A stretch of 64,000 nucleotides of DNA from Pseudomonas sp. Irchel 3H7 (GCF_900187605.1 NZ_FYEA01000007.1:186001-250000); one strand, 5' to 3'. Counted from the first letter of the stretch, positions 47,039-56,699 are shown. A program made the numbers and translations. Notes: generated from the sequence alone by a model not told the origin.

Positions 47039-47482
47039 TTAAATGGCCTTGCGAAACTGGATGAAGCCCGGGCGTTCAGCGATGCGCTCGTAGAGCTGGA
47101 TCGCGGTGGCGTTGGTTTCGTGGGTCAACCAATGAACCTTGCAGCAGCCGTCAGCCTTGGCCGTGGCGTAGACGTATTCGATCAGCAGACGGCCGACGCC
47201 AGTGCCGCGAGTTTCTGGCGCAACCAGCAGATCCTGCAGGTAGCAGGAGTTTTCGATGCTCCAGTTCGAGCGATGGTAGATGTAATGCACCATGCCCACG
47301 GCTTTACCGTCGGCCCACGCCAATGCTGCGTGGGTTGGTTCACTCGGGTCGAGAAAACGCTGCCAGGTACTTTCCGTCACGGCTTGCGGCAGTTCGCTGT
47401 TGTAGAAACGCAGGTAGGCCTGCCACAGCGGCAGCCACGCGGCGCGGTCGGCGGCGCTGACCTGGCGAATGTCGATCTTCAT
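47039..47482 (-). CDS. GNAT family acetyltransferase
   Basis: A 147-residue GNAT enzyme with the acetyl-CoA motif LVAPETRGTGVGRLLIEYVY (R-G-x-G-V-G at about 95-100) and the end HWLTHETNATAIQLYERI. It is similar in size to diamine/aminoglycoside-type and uncharacterised GNATs. It lies between the PaiB-like gene (10-bp gap) and the RimJ-type gene (12-bp gap). Confidence 0.86.
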   Translation of the reverse strand: MKIDIRQVSAADRAAWLPLWQAYLRFYNSELPQAVTESTWQRFLDPSEPTHAALAWADGKAVGMVHYIYHRSNWSIENSCYLQDLLVAPETRGTGVGRLLIEYVYATAKADGCCKVHWLTHETNATAIQLYERIAERPGFIQFRKAI

Positions 47483-47492
47483 GGTGATTTCC

Positions 47493-48116
47493 TTAGCGCA
47501 TCAATCGGGCGAGGGTTTGATCATTGATTTCCGGGCTGGCCGCCAGGCCTTCGCGCACGCCGGCAATGTCTTCGGCGCTGCGGTTCTGGCTGAGCTTGCG
47601 TTTGCCTTCGAGGCGGTCGATGGGAATGGCGAAACCGACAATCGCTTTGAGCATGCCGTCGATGTAATCGGCAGGCGCATCGGCGACGGACCACGGTTGC
47701 GCGCGGCCGGCTTCATGACGGTCGGTGAGGGTGCTGACGATGTCGAGCAGGCGTCCGCCGTCGCTGAAAGTTTCGGCGTGGCCATAGGCATGCACGGCGA
47801 TGTAGTTCCAGGTCGGCACGACTTTGCCGTGCTCGGCCTTGCTCGGATAAAAACCCGGGCTGACGTAGGCATCGGCGCCGGCGAAGATCAGCATGGCTTC
47901 GGCACCGTCGCGCAAGTCTTTCCACTGCGGGTTGGCGCGGGCCAGGTGCCCGTACAGCGTGCCGTACTCGCCTTGTTCGCAATGTAGCAGCACCGGCACA
48001 TGGCTGGCCTGCAAGCCACTTTCGCCGTGGGTCACCAGAATGGCGAGGCGGGTGGCGAGGATCAGCTCGTGCAGTTGGGACAGGTCTTCGATGGCAAAGG
48101 CGCGCGGTGTGTACAT
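47493..48116 (-). CDS. PaiB-like FMN-binding regulatory protein
   Basis: A 207-residue split-barrel flavin-binding protein of the PaiB family. MYTPRAFAIEDLSQLHELI is the family opening, with SKAEHGKVVPTWNYIAVHAYG and GFAIPIDRLEGKRKLSQNR as hallmarks. PaiB was first described as a negative regulator of protease synthesis in Bacillus; its biochemical role is unclear. The start at 48116 follows GGAAAA. It is divergent from the MocR gene by 92 bp, so MocR may control this operon of PaiB and two acetyltransferases. Confidence 0.88.
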   Translation of the reverse strand: MYTPRAFAIEDLSQLHELILATRLAILVTHGESGLQASHVPVLLHCEQGEYGTLYGHLARANPQWKDLRDGAEAMLIFAGADAYVSPGFYPSKAEHGKVVPTWNYIAVHAYGHAETFSDGGRLLDIVSTLTDRHEAGRAQPWSVADAPADYIDGMLKAIVGFAIPIDRLEGKRKLSQNRSAEDIAGVREGLAASPEINDQTLARLMR

Positions 48117-48208
48117 GGACAAATTTTCCTTGGCGAATGCCTGCATCGTAGGCAGGCTATTGGTCTGTTGTAAGAGCCATTGATGACCAATTTCATAGGT
48201 CCATTGCC

Positions 48209-49762
48209 ATGCCCGATTCGCCAACGTTGTCCATGCCCTTCAACCCTGCCGGTATCGAGCTTGATCGGCGCCAGGGCTTGAGTCGCCAGCTCTATCAGGC
48301 GTTGCGCCTGCGTGTGCTGGATGGACGGCTGGCGAGTGGTACACGGTTACCGGCCAGTCGCGATCTGGCGGCGGCGTTGGGGATCTCCCGCAACAGTGTG
48401 GTGCGCGCCTACGATCAACTGTATGCCGAAGGCTTTATTGAGGGGCGGGTAGGGGATGGCACCTACGTCGCCCAATTGATGCCCGTGACGACCCCAACGA
48501 AAAAACTATCCACAAAAGTATCCACAGGGTTTTCAACAGGCTTACCCACAGCCTTATCCACAAATTGGCTGGATTTACCTGTGATTCCATCCAGTAAAGT
48601 TATCCACAGTGATAATTTTTCGCGCATTGAAAAGAACCATTTGGCCCGACCCCCGAGTGGTCCGCCGCGAGCATTCAGGGTGGGTGTTCCGGCGTTTGAT
48701 CTATTCCCCTTCGAGGTGTGGGCCAAGCTGAATGCGGCTTTCTGGCGTAAACCGGATCTGGAGCAACTGTGTTACGGCGATCCGTCCGGCGATGCGCGCC
48801 TGCGTGCAATGATCGCTGCCTATCTGCGCAGTTCGCGCGGCATGCAGTGTTCACCTGAGCAAATTGTGATCACCAGCGGCGCACAGCAAGGCATTAGCCT
48901 TTGTGCACAGTTGCTGGTGGCGCCGGGCGACGGTGTCGCGATCGAAAATCCTGGCTACCGCGCGGCCGGTCATGCGTTCGCTGTGGCGGGCGCTCGTTTG
49001 CACGGTATTGCCGTAGACGAAGAGGGCATGGATTGCTCGGCGCTGTCGGCCACCGGGGATTGTCGCGTGGCGTATGTCACGCCCTCTCATCAGTACCCGA
49101 CCGGCGTGGTGATGAGCCTGGCGCGACGCCTCGAACTGCTCGCCTGGGCCGAGCGCTGCCAAGGCTGGATCGTCGAGGACGATTACGATGGCGAATACCG
49201 TTACACCGGCGCGCCGCTGGCACCGTTGGCGGCACTCGATCGACAGGGACGCGTGCTGTATGTCGGCACTTTCGGCAAGGTCGCATTTCCGGCGCTGCGC
49301 CTTGGGTATTTGGTTTTGCCGCCGGGGCTGGTGGATGCGTTCTCGCAACGCCGGGCGGTGGATGTCCGGCATTCCGAGGTGAGTACGCAGGCGGTGATGG
49401 CTGAGTTCATGGCGGCCGGGCATTTCCAGCGGCATATCCGGCGCATGCGCCGTGCCGCGCTGAGCCGGCGCAACACCTTGCTCGACGGTTGGCCAACCGC
49501 CATCGCCGGGGTGGGTAATTTGCCCGCCGTCTCTGCCGGGCTGCACCTGACTGTGGCCGTGGACAGCATCGAGCGCGAGCAGCAGTTGATTGCGCAAGCG
49601 GCTGGCGTCGACGTCGAGATCAACGGCTTGAGCAGTTACTGGCTGCCGGACTCGACGACGCCGCTGGACCAGCGTGCCGGGCTGGTCCTGGGCTTTGCCG
49701 CTGTCCCTGAACCGGCAATCAACGCAGCGTTGATCCGGTTACGGCAGGCGTGGAAGGCGTGA
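48209..49762 (+). CDS. MocR-type regulator (GntR HTH plus aminotransferase domain)
   Basis: A 517-residue regulator. The GntR winged HTH is at about 20-88 (LYQALRLRVLDGRLASGTRLP and SRDLAAALGISRNSVVRAYDQL) and a fold-type I PLP domain at about 155-515. The lysine expected to bind PLP is K357 in GTFGKVAFPALRLGY, preceded by DDYDGEYRY. The linker (about 95-140) is unusual: a four-residue repeat of the type [LVF]-S/P-T-x occurs five times, encoded by TATCCACA-like DNA (separate entry). MocR proteins usually control the divergent gene, here the PaiB-like operon, in response to PLP or an amino compound. The stop lies 44 bp inside the convergent toxin-like gene. Confidence 0.88.
   Translation: MPDSPTLSMPFNPAGIELDRRQGLSRQLYQALRLRVLDGRLASGTRLPASRDLAAALGISRNSVVRAYDQLYAEGFIEGRVGDGTYVAQLMPVTTPTKKLSTKVSTGFSTGLPTALSTNWLDLPVIPSSKVIHSDNFSRIEKNHLARPPSGPPRAFRVGVPAFDLFPFEVWAKLNAAFWRKPDLEQLCYGDPSGDARLRAMIAAYLRSSRGMQCSPEQIVITSGAQQGISLCAQLLVAPGDGVAIENPGYRAAGHAFAVAGARLHGIAVDEEGMDCSALSATGDCRVAYVTPSHQYPTGVVMSLARRLELLAWAERCQGWIVEDDYDGEYRYTGAPLAPLAALDRQGRVLYVGTFGKVAFPALRLGYLVLPPGLVDAFSQRRAVDVRHSEVSTQAVMAEFMAAGHFQRHIRRMRRAALSRRNTLLDGWPTAIAGVGNLPAVSAGLHLTVAVDSIEREQQLIAQAAGVDVEINGLSSYWLPDSTTPLDQRAGLVLGFAAVPEPAINAALIRLRQAWKA
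48506..48608. other. Array of DnaA-box-like 9-mers in the MocR linker
   Basis: Nine-mers CTATCCACA (48506), GTATCCACA (48518), TTTTCAACA (48530), TTACCCACA (48542) and TTATCCACA (48554) are spaced exactly 12 bp apart on the same strand, and another perfect TTATCCACA follows at 48600. Two equal the DnaA consensus, three differ by one base and one by two. Confidence 0.75.
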
Positions 49763-52700
49763 GAAACAGTGCCTTCGCCGATTTGTCGGAAATGCCGCTG
49801 CGATGGATGTCGATCAGCGCCTGATTGTTCAGAAAGCGCGGCTCATAGGCACCTCCCATACGCCGCTGCGCCACGGTTTTCATATGGCCGACGGGGAAGG
49901 GCCCGACGGGCGCCTCTGCACTGCTGTAATGGAAATGTGCGTAACACAACACCTTGTTGGTGTGGGCGTCGCGTACTTCGTACTCGTCGAGGAAATCCCT
50001 GGCCTGACCTTTGAGCCTGCGTCGCGTCACGGTTTGTGCAATCCGGACTTCGCCCTTGTCCTTGAGCCACTGCACTCCTGCGGCAGTCGGTAGCTGTTGC
50101 TTGACCATGCCGATACGGGTGCTGGTACCTTTTTCTTCAAGTTTATTGGCAGCGTCGTCAAGCTTGTGGCCGAGTTCTTCGGTCGGCTTCTTGAGGTCGG
50201 CTGTCAGGTTGCTCGCAGTCAATGCTTCATCGATTGCCGCGTTGGCTTCCCGCAGGACGGCCGCATGCGTGTGGTATTGCTCCTCGACCTCGACAGGGAT
50301 CCGCCGTCCTCGTTTGAGCTGTGCTTCGATACGTCGGTGAAAGCGGGCCAAACCGTCGATCAGGGCCTGACCTTCACGAACACTGCTGCTCAGGGAGGGG
50401 CGGGCCTTGGGCGGCTGGGGTTTCGCTGTGCGCTGTTCGACCCAGACACCAGGCGATTCCTCCTTGAACGTGGCGATGACCCCTGTCAACGTGGTTCGGA
50501 CTTCGACCAGGTCGGTATCCGGGCCTTCGAGGCTCTTTTTCCGTTCGCCGACCACCGTGCCCCTGGATTTGGTTTTGATGATCCGTCGCGTCGATGAAGA
50601 GGCAGATCTCGGTCTGGAAGGCCCCGGCCCCGGTTCCAGCAAGTGCTTGTAGCGCAGCAGTTCGACCAGTTTGCTTTCGGTGCGGGCCTGGAACGCGCTC
50701 ACCCGGCTGCGTACATGCTCCAGGCGTGCGGTATTGATCTGCTCGGGGTAGTCGATCAGCAGATCGCCAAAGCGTTGATTGATGGCAGAAAATTGTTCGG
50801 CCACATTGTTCAGGGCATCCGTGCGTTCGCGCAGATTTTCGAGGCTTTCATCCGCGGTCAGATTCAACGTGCTCTGGATACTCAGCGCGGCGTCTTCGAT
50901 AAGACTGCCCAGCGTTTTATAGGCATTGGCGGTGTCCGCCGTGGCAGCGGCCTTGATGCAGATTTCCTGGCCGAGACTGATCTGCAACAGTTTGAGGTCG
51001 TTCAGTTCATATTTCGGTAACGCCTCGCGATAGGTTTGCAGCACCTCGACAGCTTTTTTCCCCAACAACTTCAGTTCGTCAAAACGGCTCTGGGCCATCT
51101 CTATTTTTTCAATGATCGCCTGGGTCTGATCGGTCATCTTTTCGAAGGTCTGAACAAACGCCTGTACGGCGAAATCACCTTCATTGGCCAGCATTGTCTG
51201 CATTGTCTTGAGGTTGGCCTGGAACTCTGTGGAGTGCAGTTCGAGCCATTCCTGGCCGAGAAAAAGCTGCATCTCCAGGCGCTGGATCATGACGATGCGG
51301 TAGTTGGGAATGGGCTCCTTCAGATGCAACGCCTTGATTTGTTCAATGTTCGCGCCGTACGCCTTGTGCTGTGCGTCGAGTGTCGCCAGATACTGCTCGC
51401 GCGCCGGTGCCCGGGCTTCCCCGAGCGCATTGCTCAAGGCGTTATGGTCGGCGTCACGCTGAACCTGCTTGGTTTGCATCGTTGCATCGAATGCGCTGAT
51501 TTCGGCGGTCAGTTGCCCGGCATCCATTTTGTTGACGTCTTGAACAGCCTCAAGGGCGCTGTCGAGTCCGCCGCCGCGCAGGCGCAATCGAAGGTCTACC
51601 ACCCATTGACCGTTGGCGGTGCGAGTCAGCTGCGGCCCGTTACGCGGCGGTTGCTGACGTGAGTCGATGATCTGCACCTCGGCGTGCTCATTGAACATGA
51701 CTTCGAACCAGCGCTTGCCGACGGGGGCGAACCATTGTTTCTGGCGGGGATAAAGGTGCCTGTGCGTACCCTCCCTGGCGGCGTCGCCGATGCCTCTGGG
51801 TTTGGCGATCTGTAAACTGTCGAGCAGCGCTGCCAGTGCGACCGGGGATCGTTTCAGAGCAGTGAAGGGGTTCACCACCATCTCATGCGCGATGGGCAGT
51901 GCAGTGCTGGAAACGTCCGGCAGCTGCAAAGGTTTGCTGAAGACGAGGTCGGTGGTGACGGTGGGGGTCGGTTCTTCCTGCGAGATCGACTCGCTGATTG
52001 GCTTGTCGCCCATTGCTGCGCGATGGGCGAGGACCATGCCCAAGGCCAGAAGAATGTCGGTGAGGGCCGTCCAGGCAATCTTGCCGGATTGCTCATTGGC
52101 CACATCGCTGATTTCTTGCAGGTCGTCCATGATCTGCCAGATCCACGCCGCCGTGCCGACGCTGCGCCCGAGGAACGGCAAGGCGGCGTTGAACAGCATC
52201 CAGCCGCCGTGTTTAAGCGTGACCCAGCGTGCTTCTGCGTCAGAGACCGATTGGCGGTCGGCCTGGGTGATGACTGCCTGCACGTTGCTGTTATGCAGGG
52301 TCGCGAGTACATCGTGGTTAATCGTTGTTGTCGCCAGTGCAACGGGGCCGGACATGTCGAGGGCGGTCAAAGGGTTCACCAGCAATTGCGGGATCGTCCA
52401 GACAGAAGGCAATCGGGCGGTGAAGACGAACTGGCTGTAGTCGAAGCGCACGTCGTCCGGCAACCAGGCCAGGACCGACTCGCGCAGATCCCGTGAATGC
52501 TGGATTTCGTACAGCAGGTTGGCGTGCGAGGGAAATTGCATCAGTGCCTTTTCGAACAGCGGTCGATAGAGCAGACACGGCCCCTTGTCCGTCTCGCGCG
52601 GGCCGATGACGAACATGTTATTGACGGTGTCCGCCTGTGAGCGGCTGCGATGGGCAACGAACCCCAGCGGGCGAATGACGATTTCATCGCGATCGACATA

Positions 52701-54323
52701 ACGCTCATCGCTGGCGTTTGCCAGCGCGGCCACCACATAGCGATAACCCTGCTCAGTGATGCCGGCCTTGCGTTGTATTTTGTGCTGCAACGCTAGCAGC
52801 GGCAGTTCGATGGGCAACTGGCTGGTGTAGAGCGCTTGCAGTGCCGACGCCTGCTCTGTGTCGTCAATCAGCAGGTTTTGCAGGTACGCCGGGTAGGTCT
52901 GGCCGATATCGACGCTGCTGACCAGTTGTTCCAGGTAGCTTGCAGTCATCCACTCAGGCGCCGCGCCGCCATCCTTGTAACCAACGGTCTTATTGCCTGC
53001 TGGATGCCCTGCGAGGTTTTGCAGGGCCAGCTCGATGAGCGACAGCGTCTGGGTTTGCGTGTTACCCGGCAAGACGAATGTGCCCCAGACCACCAGGCTG
53101 GTGATGCTGATTTCGATGTCATCGATCCTCACCTCGCCGGCCTGCGGATGATCCTTGGCGATCTGTTGTTTCAAGGCATCACGGGTGAACGCTTGCAGGC
53201 TGATGACTTCGCTCTGAAATGATTTTCCCTTGTTCGTGTGCTGCACCATGGTCAGATCCAGCAGGTGCCGGCTGTAACGGGTTTGATCGGCGGGAGAGGC
53301 GTTGTCGAGCCAGGCTGGCAGCATCGGACGCAAGAGATCGATGTGAGGCTTGAGGCGCGGTGTCGGCTCGCGGGGATTGCCGACAGTCCCGGCGTGCGGA
53401 TAAAGCTCGCTGGAACTCGAGCCCTGAAAATAATTGATCGCGCCCAGCGCTTCTGCTTCCAGGGCAACCAGTGTGCAGGCCTGATAGTCGAAGAAATCGC
53501 CCTGCGGTTCGACCAGTCGCCATTTCAACCCGGTCCCGGAGGCACCTTTCCAGTAACGACGCGGCAGGGCTTCTCCGAGCTTTGCCAACGATTCAAAACA
53601 CTCGAATCCTTTAAGCACCGAGTGGGTCATGATCAACGTACGTTTGTCGTGGGTGCCGATCAGTACAGCCGTATCGAGCAGGCTCACGTGGTTCTGCTCG
53701 TCGCCCTCGCCGCGGTCAAGATCAATCAGGCAGGCGCGGGTCTTGTATCGGTCGGTGGGCAGTCGTTGGTGTTTATCCGGGAACGTGTAAAGCGCTTCGG
53801 CCATGGCGCGCTGGTCGGCGTCCCAGTCCGGGTTCGCGTCGATCTTCCACAAATTGCGCAAGGCTTGTGACAACTGCTGCCAGCGCGGCTGCCCCGGATA
53901 GGTGAAATCGTCCCAGTAATTGACCTGCTGTTCCTTGTAGGCGATGAACAGCAACGGTGCCAGTTCATTGAGCAGCTTGCCGATTGCGCTGATTTTTACC
54001 GGCAGCTGGATGGCGGACGGCAGGTCCGGTTGCAAGGTCAGATAATGCTCACCGTCGAGATACGCCACCGTGGTGCCGGAGAGGCCCAGACGTACCAGGG
54101 TGTCGGTCAGCGATTCGATCAGATGGCGACCGGGGACCACTTGATCATTCTCAATGACCCAGGTCGGTCTTACGACCATGGCCAGTTGCGGGTCGAGATC
54201 GAGGTCGGGATACAACGTCCTGAGCGCCGGGCGCAGCGTTTTCGACGCGACTTCTCGCAGCGAAGGGCCGGTCACCAGTTGGGTCACGACATCGACGGCG
54301 CTGGGCGAAGGGATTTCGGGCAT
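49719..54323 (-). CDS. Very large dermonecrotic-toxin-like protein (DUF6543 type)
   Basis: A 1534-residue protein. The N-terminal 600 or so residues (VTQLVTGPSLREVASKTLRP, WDDFTYPGQPRWQQLSQALR, LRPMLPAWLDNASPADQTRYS) match the dermonecrotic-toxin-like DUF6543 region common in large Pseudomonas proteins. Two hydrophobic helices lie near 705-725 and 748-768, a coiled coil runs from about 940 to 1250, and the C-terminal part (from about 1430) is a separate Arg/His-rich domain with KVLCYAHFHYSSAEA. No signal peptide is seen. GGAG precedes the ATG at 54323. It is monocistronic, without an obvious immunity gene or secretion genes. An effector or toxin role is inferred from family. Confidence 0.72.
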   Translation of the reverse strand: MPEIPSPSAVDVVTQLVTGPSLREVASKTLRPALRTLYPDLDLDPQLAMVVRPTWVIENDQVVPGRHLIESLTDTLVRLGLSGTTVAYLDGEHYLTLQPDLPSAIQLPVKISAIGKLLNELAPLLFIAYKEQQVNYWDDFTYPGQPRWQQLSQALRNLWKIDANPDWDADQRAMAEALYTFPDKHQRLPTDRYKTRACLIDLDRGEGDEQNHVSLLDTAVLIGTHDKRTLIMTHSVLKGFECFESLAKLGEALPRRYWKGASGTGLKWRLVEPQGDFFDYQACTLVALEAEALGAINYFQGSSSSELYPHAGTVGNPREPTPRLKPHIDLLRPMLPAWLDNASPADQTRYSRHLLDLTMVQHTNKGKSFQSEVISLQAFTRDALKQQIAKDHPQAGEVRIDDIEISITSLVVWGTFVLPGNTQTQTLSLIELALQNLAGHPAGNKTVGYKDGGAAPEWMTASYLEQLVSSVDIGQTYPAYLQNLLIDDTEQASALQALYTSQLPIELPLLALQHKIQRKAGITEQGYRYVVAALANASDERYVDRDEIVIRPLGFVAHRSRSQADTVNNMFVIGPRETDKGPCLLYRPLFEKALMQFPSHANLLYEIQHSRDLRESVLAWLPDDVRFDYSQFVFTARLPSVWTIPQLLVNPLTALDMSGPVALATTTINHDVLATLHNSNVQAVITQADRQSVSDAEARWVTLKHGGWMLFNAALPFLGRSVGTAAWIWQIMDDLQEISDVANEQSGKIAWTALTDILLALGMVLAHRAAMGDKPISESISQEEPTPTVTTDLVFSKPLQLPDVSSTALPIAHEMVVNPFTALKRSPVALAALLDSLQIAKPRGIGDAAREGTHRHLYPRQKQWFAPVGKRWFEVMFNEHAEVQIIDSRQQPPRNGPQLTRTANGQWVVDLRLRLRGGGLDSALEAVQDVNKMDAGQLTAEISAFDATMQTKQVQRDADHNALSNALGEARAPAREQYLATLDAQHKAYGANIEQIKALHLKEPIPNYRIVMIQRLEMQLFLGQEWLELHSTEFQANLKTMQTMLANEGDFAVQAFVQTFEKMTDQTQAIIEKIEMAQSRFDELKLLGKKAVEVLQTYREALPKYELNDLKLLQISLGQEICIKAAATADTANAYKTLGSLIEDAALSIQSTLNLTADESLENLRERTDALNNVAEQFSAINQRFGDLLIDYPEQINTARLEHVRSRVSAFQARTESKLVELLRYKHLLEPGPGPSRPRSASSSTRRIIKTKSRGTVVGERKKSLEGPDTDLVEVRTTLTGVIATFKEESPGVWVEQRTAKPQPPKARPSLSSSVREGQALIDGLARFHRRIEAQLKRGRRIPVEVEEQYHTHAAVLREANAAIDEALTASNLTADLKKPTEELGHKLDDAANKLEEKGTSTRIGMVKQQLPTAAGVQWLKDKGEVRIAQTVTRRRLKGQARDFLDEYEVRDAHTNKVLCYAHFHYSSAEAPVGPFPVGHMKTVAQRRMGGAYEPRFLNNQALIDIHRSGISDKSAKALFLTPSTPAVTGSTLR

Positions 54324-54421
54324 GGGCAACTCCTGCTCTGATGGCCGCGCCGAAAGGGCGACGGTTCCGGGCAAGGTAGAGGCGGGCTGCGGCGCGCGTG
54401 CGGTACATACATATTGCGGGC

Positions 54422-54447
54422 GAAAAAAGACCCGCCTGGGCGGGTCT
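54422..54447 (-). terminator. Intrinsic terminator of the deacetylase gene
   Basis: On the minus strand AGACCCGCC and GGCGGGTCT pair around a 2-base loop and six T follow. It lies 29 bp beyond the stop of the leftward deacetylase gene and before the toxin-like gene. Confidence 0.9.
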
Positions 54448-54475
54448 GGTTTTTACGGTTGCGACGGGACTGTGG

Positions 54476-55501
54476 TTATTGTTCGAAGCCTTCCAGCACG
54501 TTCACTGCGTTGATGCCGATTTCCTCTACAGCGTAACCGCCCTCCATGACGAACAATGTCGGTTTGCCGAGTGCAGCGATGCGTTTGCCCATTGCCAGAT
54601 AATCCGGGCTGTCGAGTTTGAACTGCGAGATCGGGTCATCCTTGAAAGTGTCGACACCCAGCGACACGACAATCACGTCGGCGCCATACCGCTCGATCTC
54701 GTTGCAGGCCTGATCCAGCGCCGCACTCCATACCTCCCAGCCAGAGCCGGCGGGCAGCGGATAGTTGAAGTTGAAGCCTTCACCGGCGCCTTCGCCACGT
54801 TCATCGTCGTAGCCGAGGAAGAACGGGAATTCCGCCTCCGGATGGCCGTGGATCGAGGTGAACAGCACGTCGCTGCGCGTATAGAAAATCGACTGCGTAC
54901 CGTTGCCGTGGTGATAGTCGACATCGAGGATCGCGACTTTTTTGTGGCCTTGATCGAGGAAAGCCTGCGCGGCGATGGCGGCATTGTTGAGGTAGCAATA
55001 ACCGCCCATCAAATCGCTGGCGGCGTGGTGTCCCGGTGGGCGGCACAGGGCGAAGGCACTGCGCGCGCCACGCTGGATTTGCGCTTGTGCAGTCAGGGCA
55101 ACCTGCGCCGCGCTGTAGGCCGCTTGCCATGTACCGGCGGTGATCGGTGCGCCGCCGTCGAAGCTGTAATAACCGAGCTGACCATGCAGGCTGGTCGGTT
55201 TGATTGCACGCAGGGTGCGCGCCGGCCAGGTGTAGGGCAGCAGATCACCGTCGGTGTTGAACTCAGTCCAGCGATCCCACGCGCCTTTGAAGAAGTCGAG
55301 GTAGTCGCGACTGTGGATACGGGCGAGGGGTTCCAGGCCGAAATCTTTCGGTGCCTCGACCGGGCCGAGATTCTGGTTTTTAACGCGCTGCAGCACATGG
55401 TCGGCGCGCGACGGCATCTCGAAGCACGGCTTGAGCTGGCCATCGATGAGCTCGCAGCGGCCATGGTGCAGGTGGTGATCGTCCGAGTAGATCGTCAGCA
55501 T
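54476..55501 (-). CDS. Histone-deacetylase family protein (acetylpolyamine amidohydrolase-like)
   Basis: A 341-residue zinc hydrolase. Motifs are RPPGHHAASDLMGGYCYLNN with the catalytic His pair, DVDYHHGNGTQ with the zinc ligands Asp and His, SLGVDTFKDDP with the third zinc ligand and EGGYAVEEIG. The length and the start LTIYSDDHHLHHG are those of bacterial acetylpolyamine amidohydrolases, which deacetylate acetylputrescine or acetylcadaverine. It is monocistronic with its own terminator. No polyamine genes adjoin. Confidence 0.9.
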   Translation of the reverse strand: MLTIYSDDHHLHHGRCELIDGQLKPCFEMPSRADHVLQRVKNQNLGPVEAPKDFGLEPLARIHSRDYLDFFKGAWDRWTEFNTDGDLLPYTWPARTLRAIKPTSLHGQLGYYSFDGGAPITAGTWQAAYSAAQVALTAQAQIQRGARSAFALCRPPGHHAASDLMGGYCYLNNAAIAAQAFLDQGHKKVAILDVDYHHGNGTQSIFYTRSDVLFTSIHGHPEAEFPFFLGYDDERGEGAGEGFNFNYPLPAGSGWEVWSAALDQACNEIERYGADVIVVSLGVDTFKDDPISQFKLDSPDYLAMGKRIAALGKPTLFVMEGGYAVEEIGINAVNVLEGFEQ

Positions 55502-55628
55502 TTGTTGTTCTCCGCAGGGCTGATTCGGTTGCCACCAGTGTTGCGGCGTGAGGCGAATCGGAAAACGGCAGGAAAGGCCAAAAGGGGATGGATATGGCCA
55601 AAAACACTGACCGAAATTGCCCCTTTAG

Positions 55629-55706
55629 GATCAAAAGATCGCAGCCTTCGGCAGCTCCTACGCCGATCCCTTATAGGAGTTGCCGAAGGCTGCGATCTTT
55701 TGATCT
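55629..55706. repeat. REP palindrome pair (type A)
   Basis: GATCAAAAGATCGCAGCC and GGCTGCGATCTTTTGATC arms with AGCTCCTA / TAGGAGTTGCC pairs, immediately after the end of the leftward araC gene. Confidence 0.88.
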
Positions 55707-56699
55707 TCAGGCCCGGAATTGGCTCGGCGCCACGCCGCTCCAGCGCACAAAGGCATGGCGGAAACTGGCGGTCTCGCTGAACCCGAGCGTTTCGGCAATG
55801 CGATAGATCGGCAACTGATCCTCACACAACATCTGCTTGGCCCGCTCGAAACGCAGCTCATCGAGCAGTTCCTGATAGCTGCTGCCCATATCTTTCAAAT
55901 GCCGGCGCAAGGTGCGTGGCGAACACTTCATCTGCTGCGCCAGACCTTCCAGTCCCGGTGCTGCATTCAGTTGCGCGCTGAGTAACTGTCGAATCCGCCC
56001 CAGCCACGCCTGACGCCCGGTGAACTCAAGATTCTGCTTTCGGCAACGTTCGGCCATGGCTTGGTGGGTGATGGCATCCGCCAACGGCAGCGGCTGGTCG
56101 AGCCAGTGCTGATCGAAGGCAAAGGCGTTGTCCTTCGCCGCGAAGTGCAACGGTGAGTTGAAGTGTTCGGCATAGCTGTCGCGATAGTCCGGCGCGGCGT
56201 GTTCGAAGCGCGTGGCGAGCAAAGGCAGCGGATGCCCGAGCAGGTCATCGCAAATGACTTTCAGCGACACCAGGCAGAACTCGGCGTTGAACACCGCCAT
56301 CGCCGGGCTCTCGCGATAATCGGCAGCGACGAACCAGACGCGCTCGCCGTCGTCTTCCAGACTCAGTTCGAAAAGTGTTCCCAGCAGCGCCGGATAACGG
56401 ATCGCCAGGCGCAAAGCGTCACCGAAGGTGGCACAGGTCAGCAGCGCGTAACCGAGGATTCCATAGCAGGACACGTGCATGCGCCGGCCCAGTTCTAGGC
56501 CGATATCGCGCTTGAGCGCGACGGCGTTGGCGCAGACCTGCATCTCCTGATTGGTGGTGATGCGCGTGTCGGCACGGCTGAGATCCGCCGCACTGATGCC
56601 GCTGCCGGCCAGCAATGCCTCGCTCGACAGGCCTTCGGCCTTGAAGGTGTTGAGGATCAGCGACACGGCGTTGAGGGTGGTGAGGTGGGAGTGGAGCAT
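55707..56699 (-). CDS. AraC family transcriptional regulator
   Basis: A 330-residue regulator with an N-terminal arabinose-binding-like (PF12625 type) domain (LHSHLTTLNAVSLILNTFKA; GLELGRRMHVSCYGILGYALL) and a C-terminal pair of helix-turn-helices (about 245-330: LEGLAQQMKCSPRTLRRHLKD and YRIAETLGFSETASFRHAFVRWSG, given in parts). The layout is that of OruR/ArgR-like regulators. The start at 56699 is chosen because the family begins there; the longer frame runs through a repeat element. Neighbouring genes give no clear target. Confidence 0.87.
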   Translation of the reverse strand: MLHSHLTTLNAVSLILNTFKAEGLSSEALLAGSGISAADLSRADTRITTNQEMQVCANAVALKRDIGLELGRRMHVSCYGILGYALLTCATFGDALRLAIRYPALLGTLFELSLEDDGERVWFVAADYRESPAMAVFNAEFCLVSLKVICDDLLGHPLPLLATRFEHAAPDYRDSYAEHFNSPLHFAAKDNAFAFDQHWLDQPLPLADAITHQAMAERCRKQNLEFTGRQAWLGRIRQLLSAQLNAAPGLEGLAQQMKCSPRTLRRHLKDMGSSYQELLDELRFERAKQMLCEDQLPIYRIAETLGFSETASFRHAFVRWSGVAPSQFRA

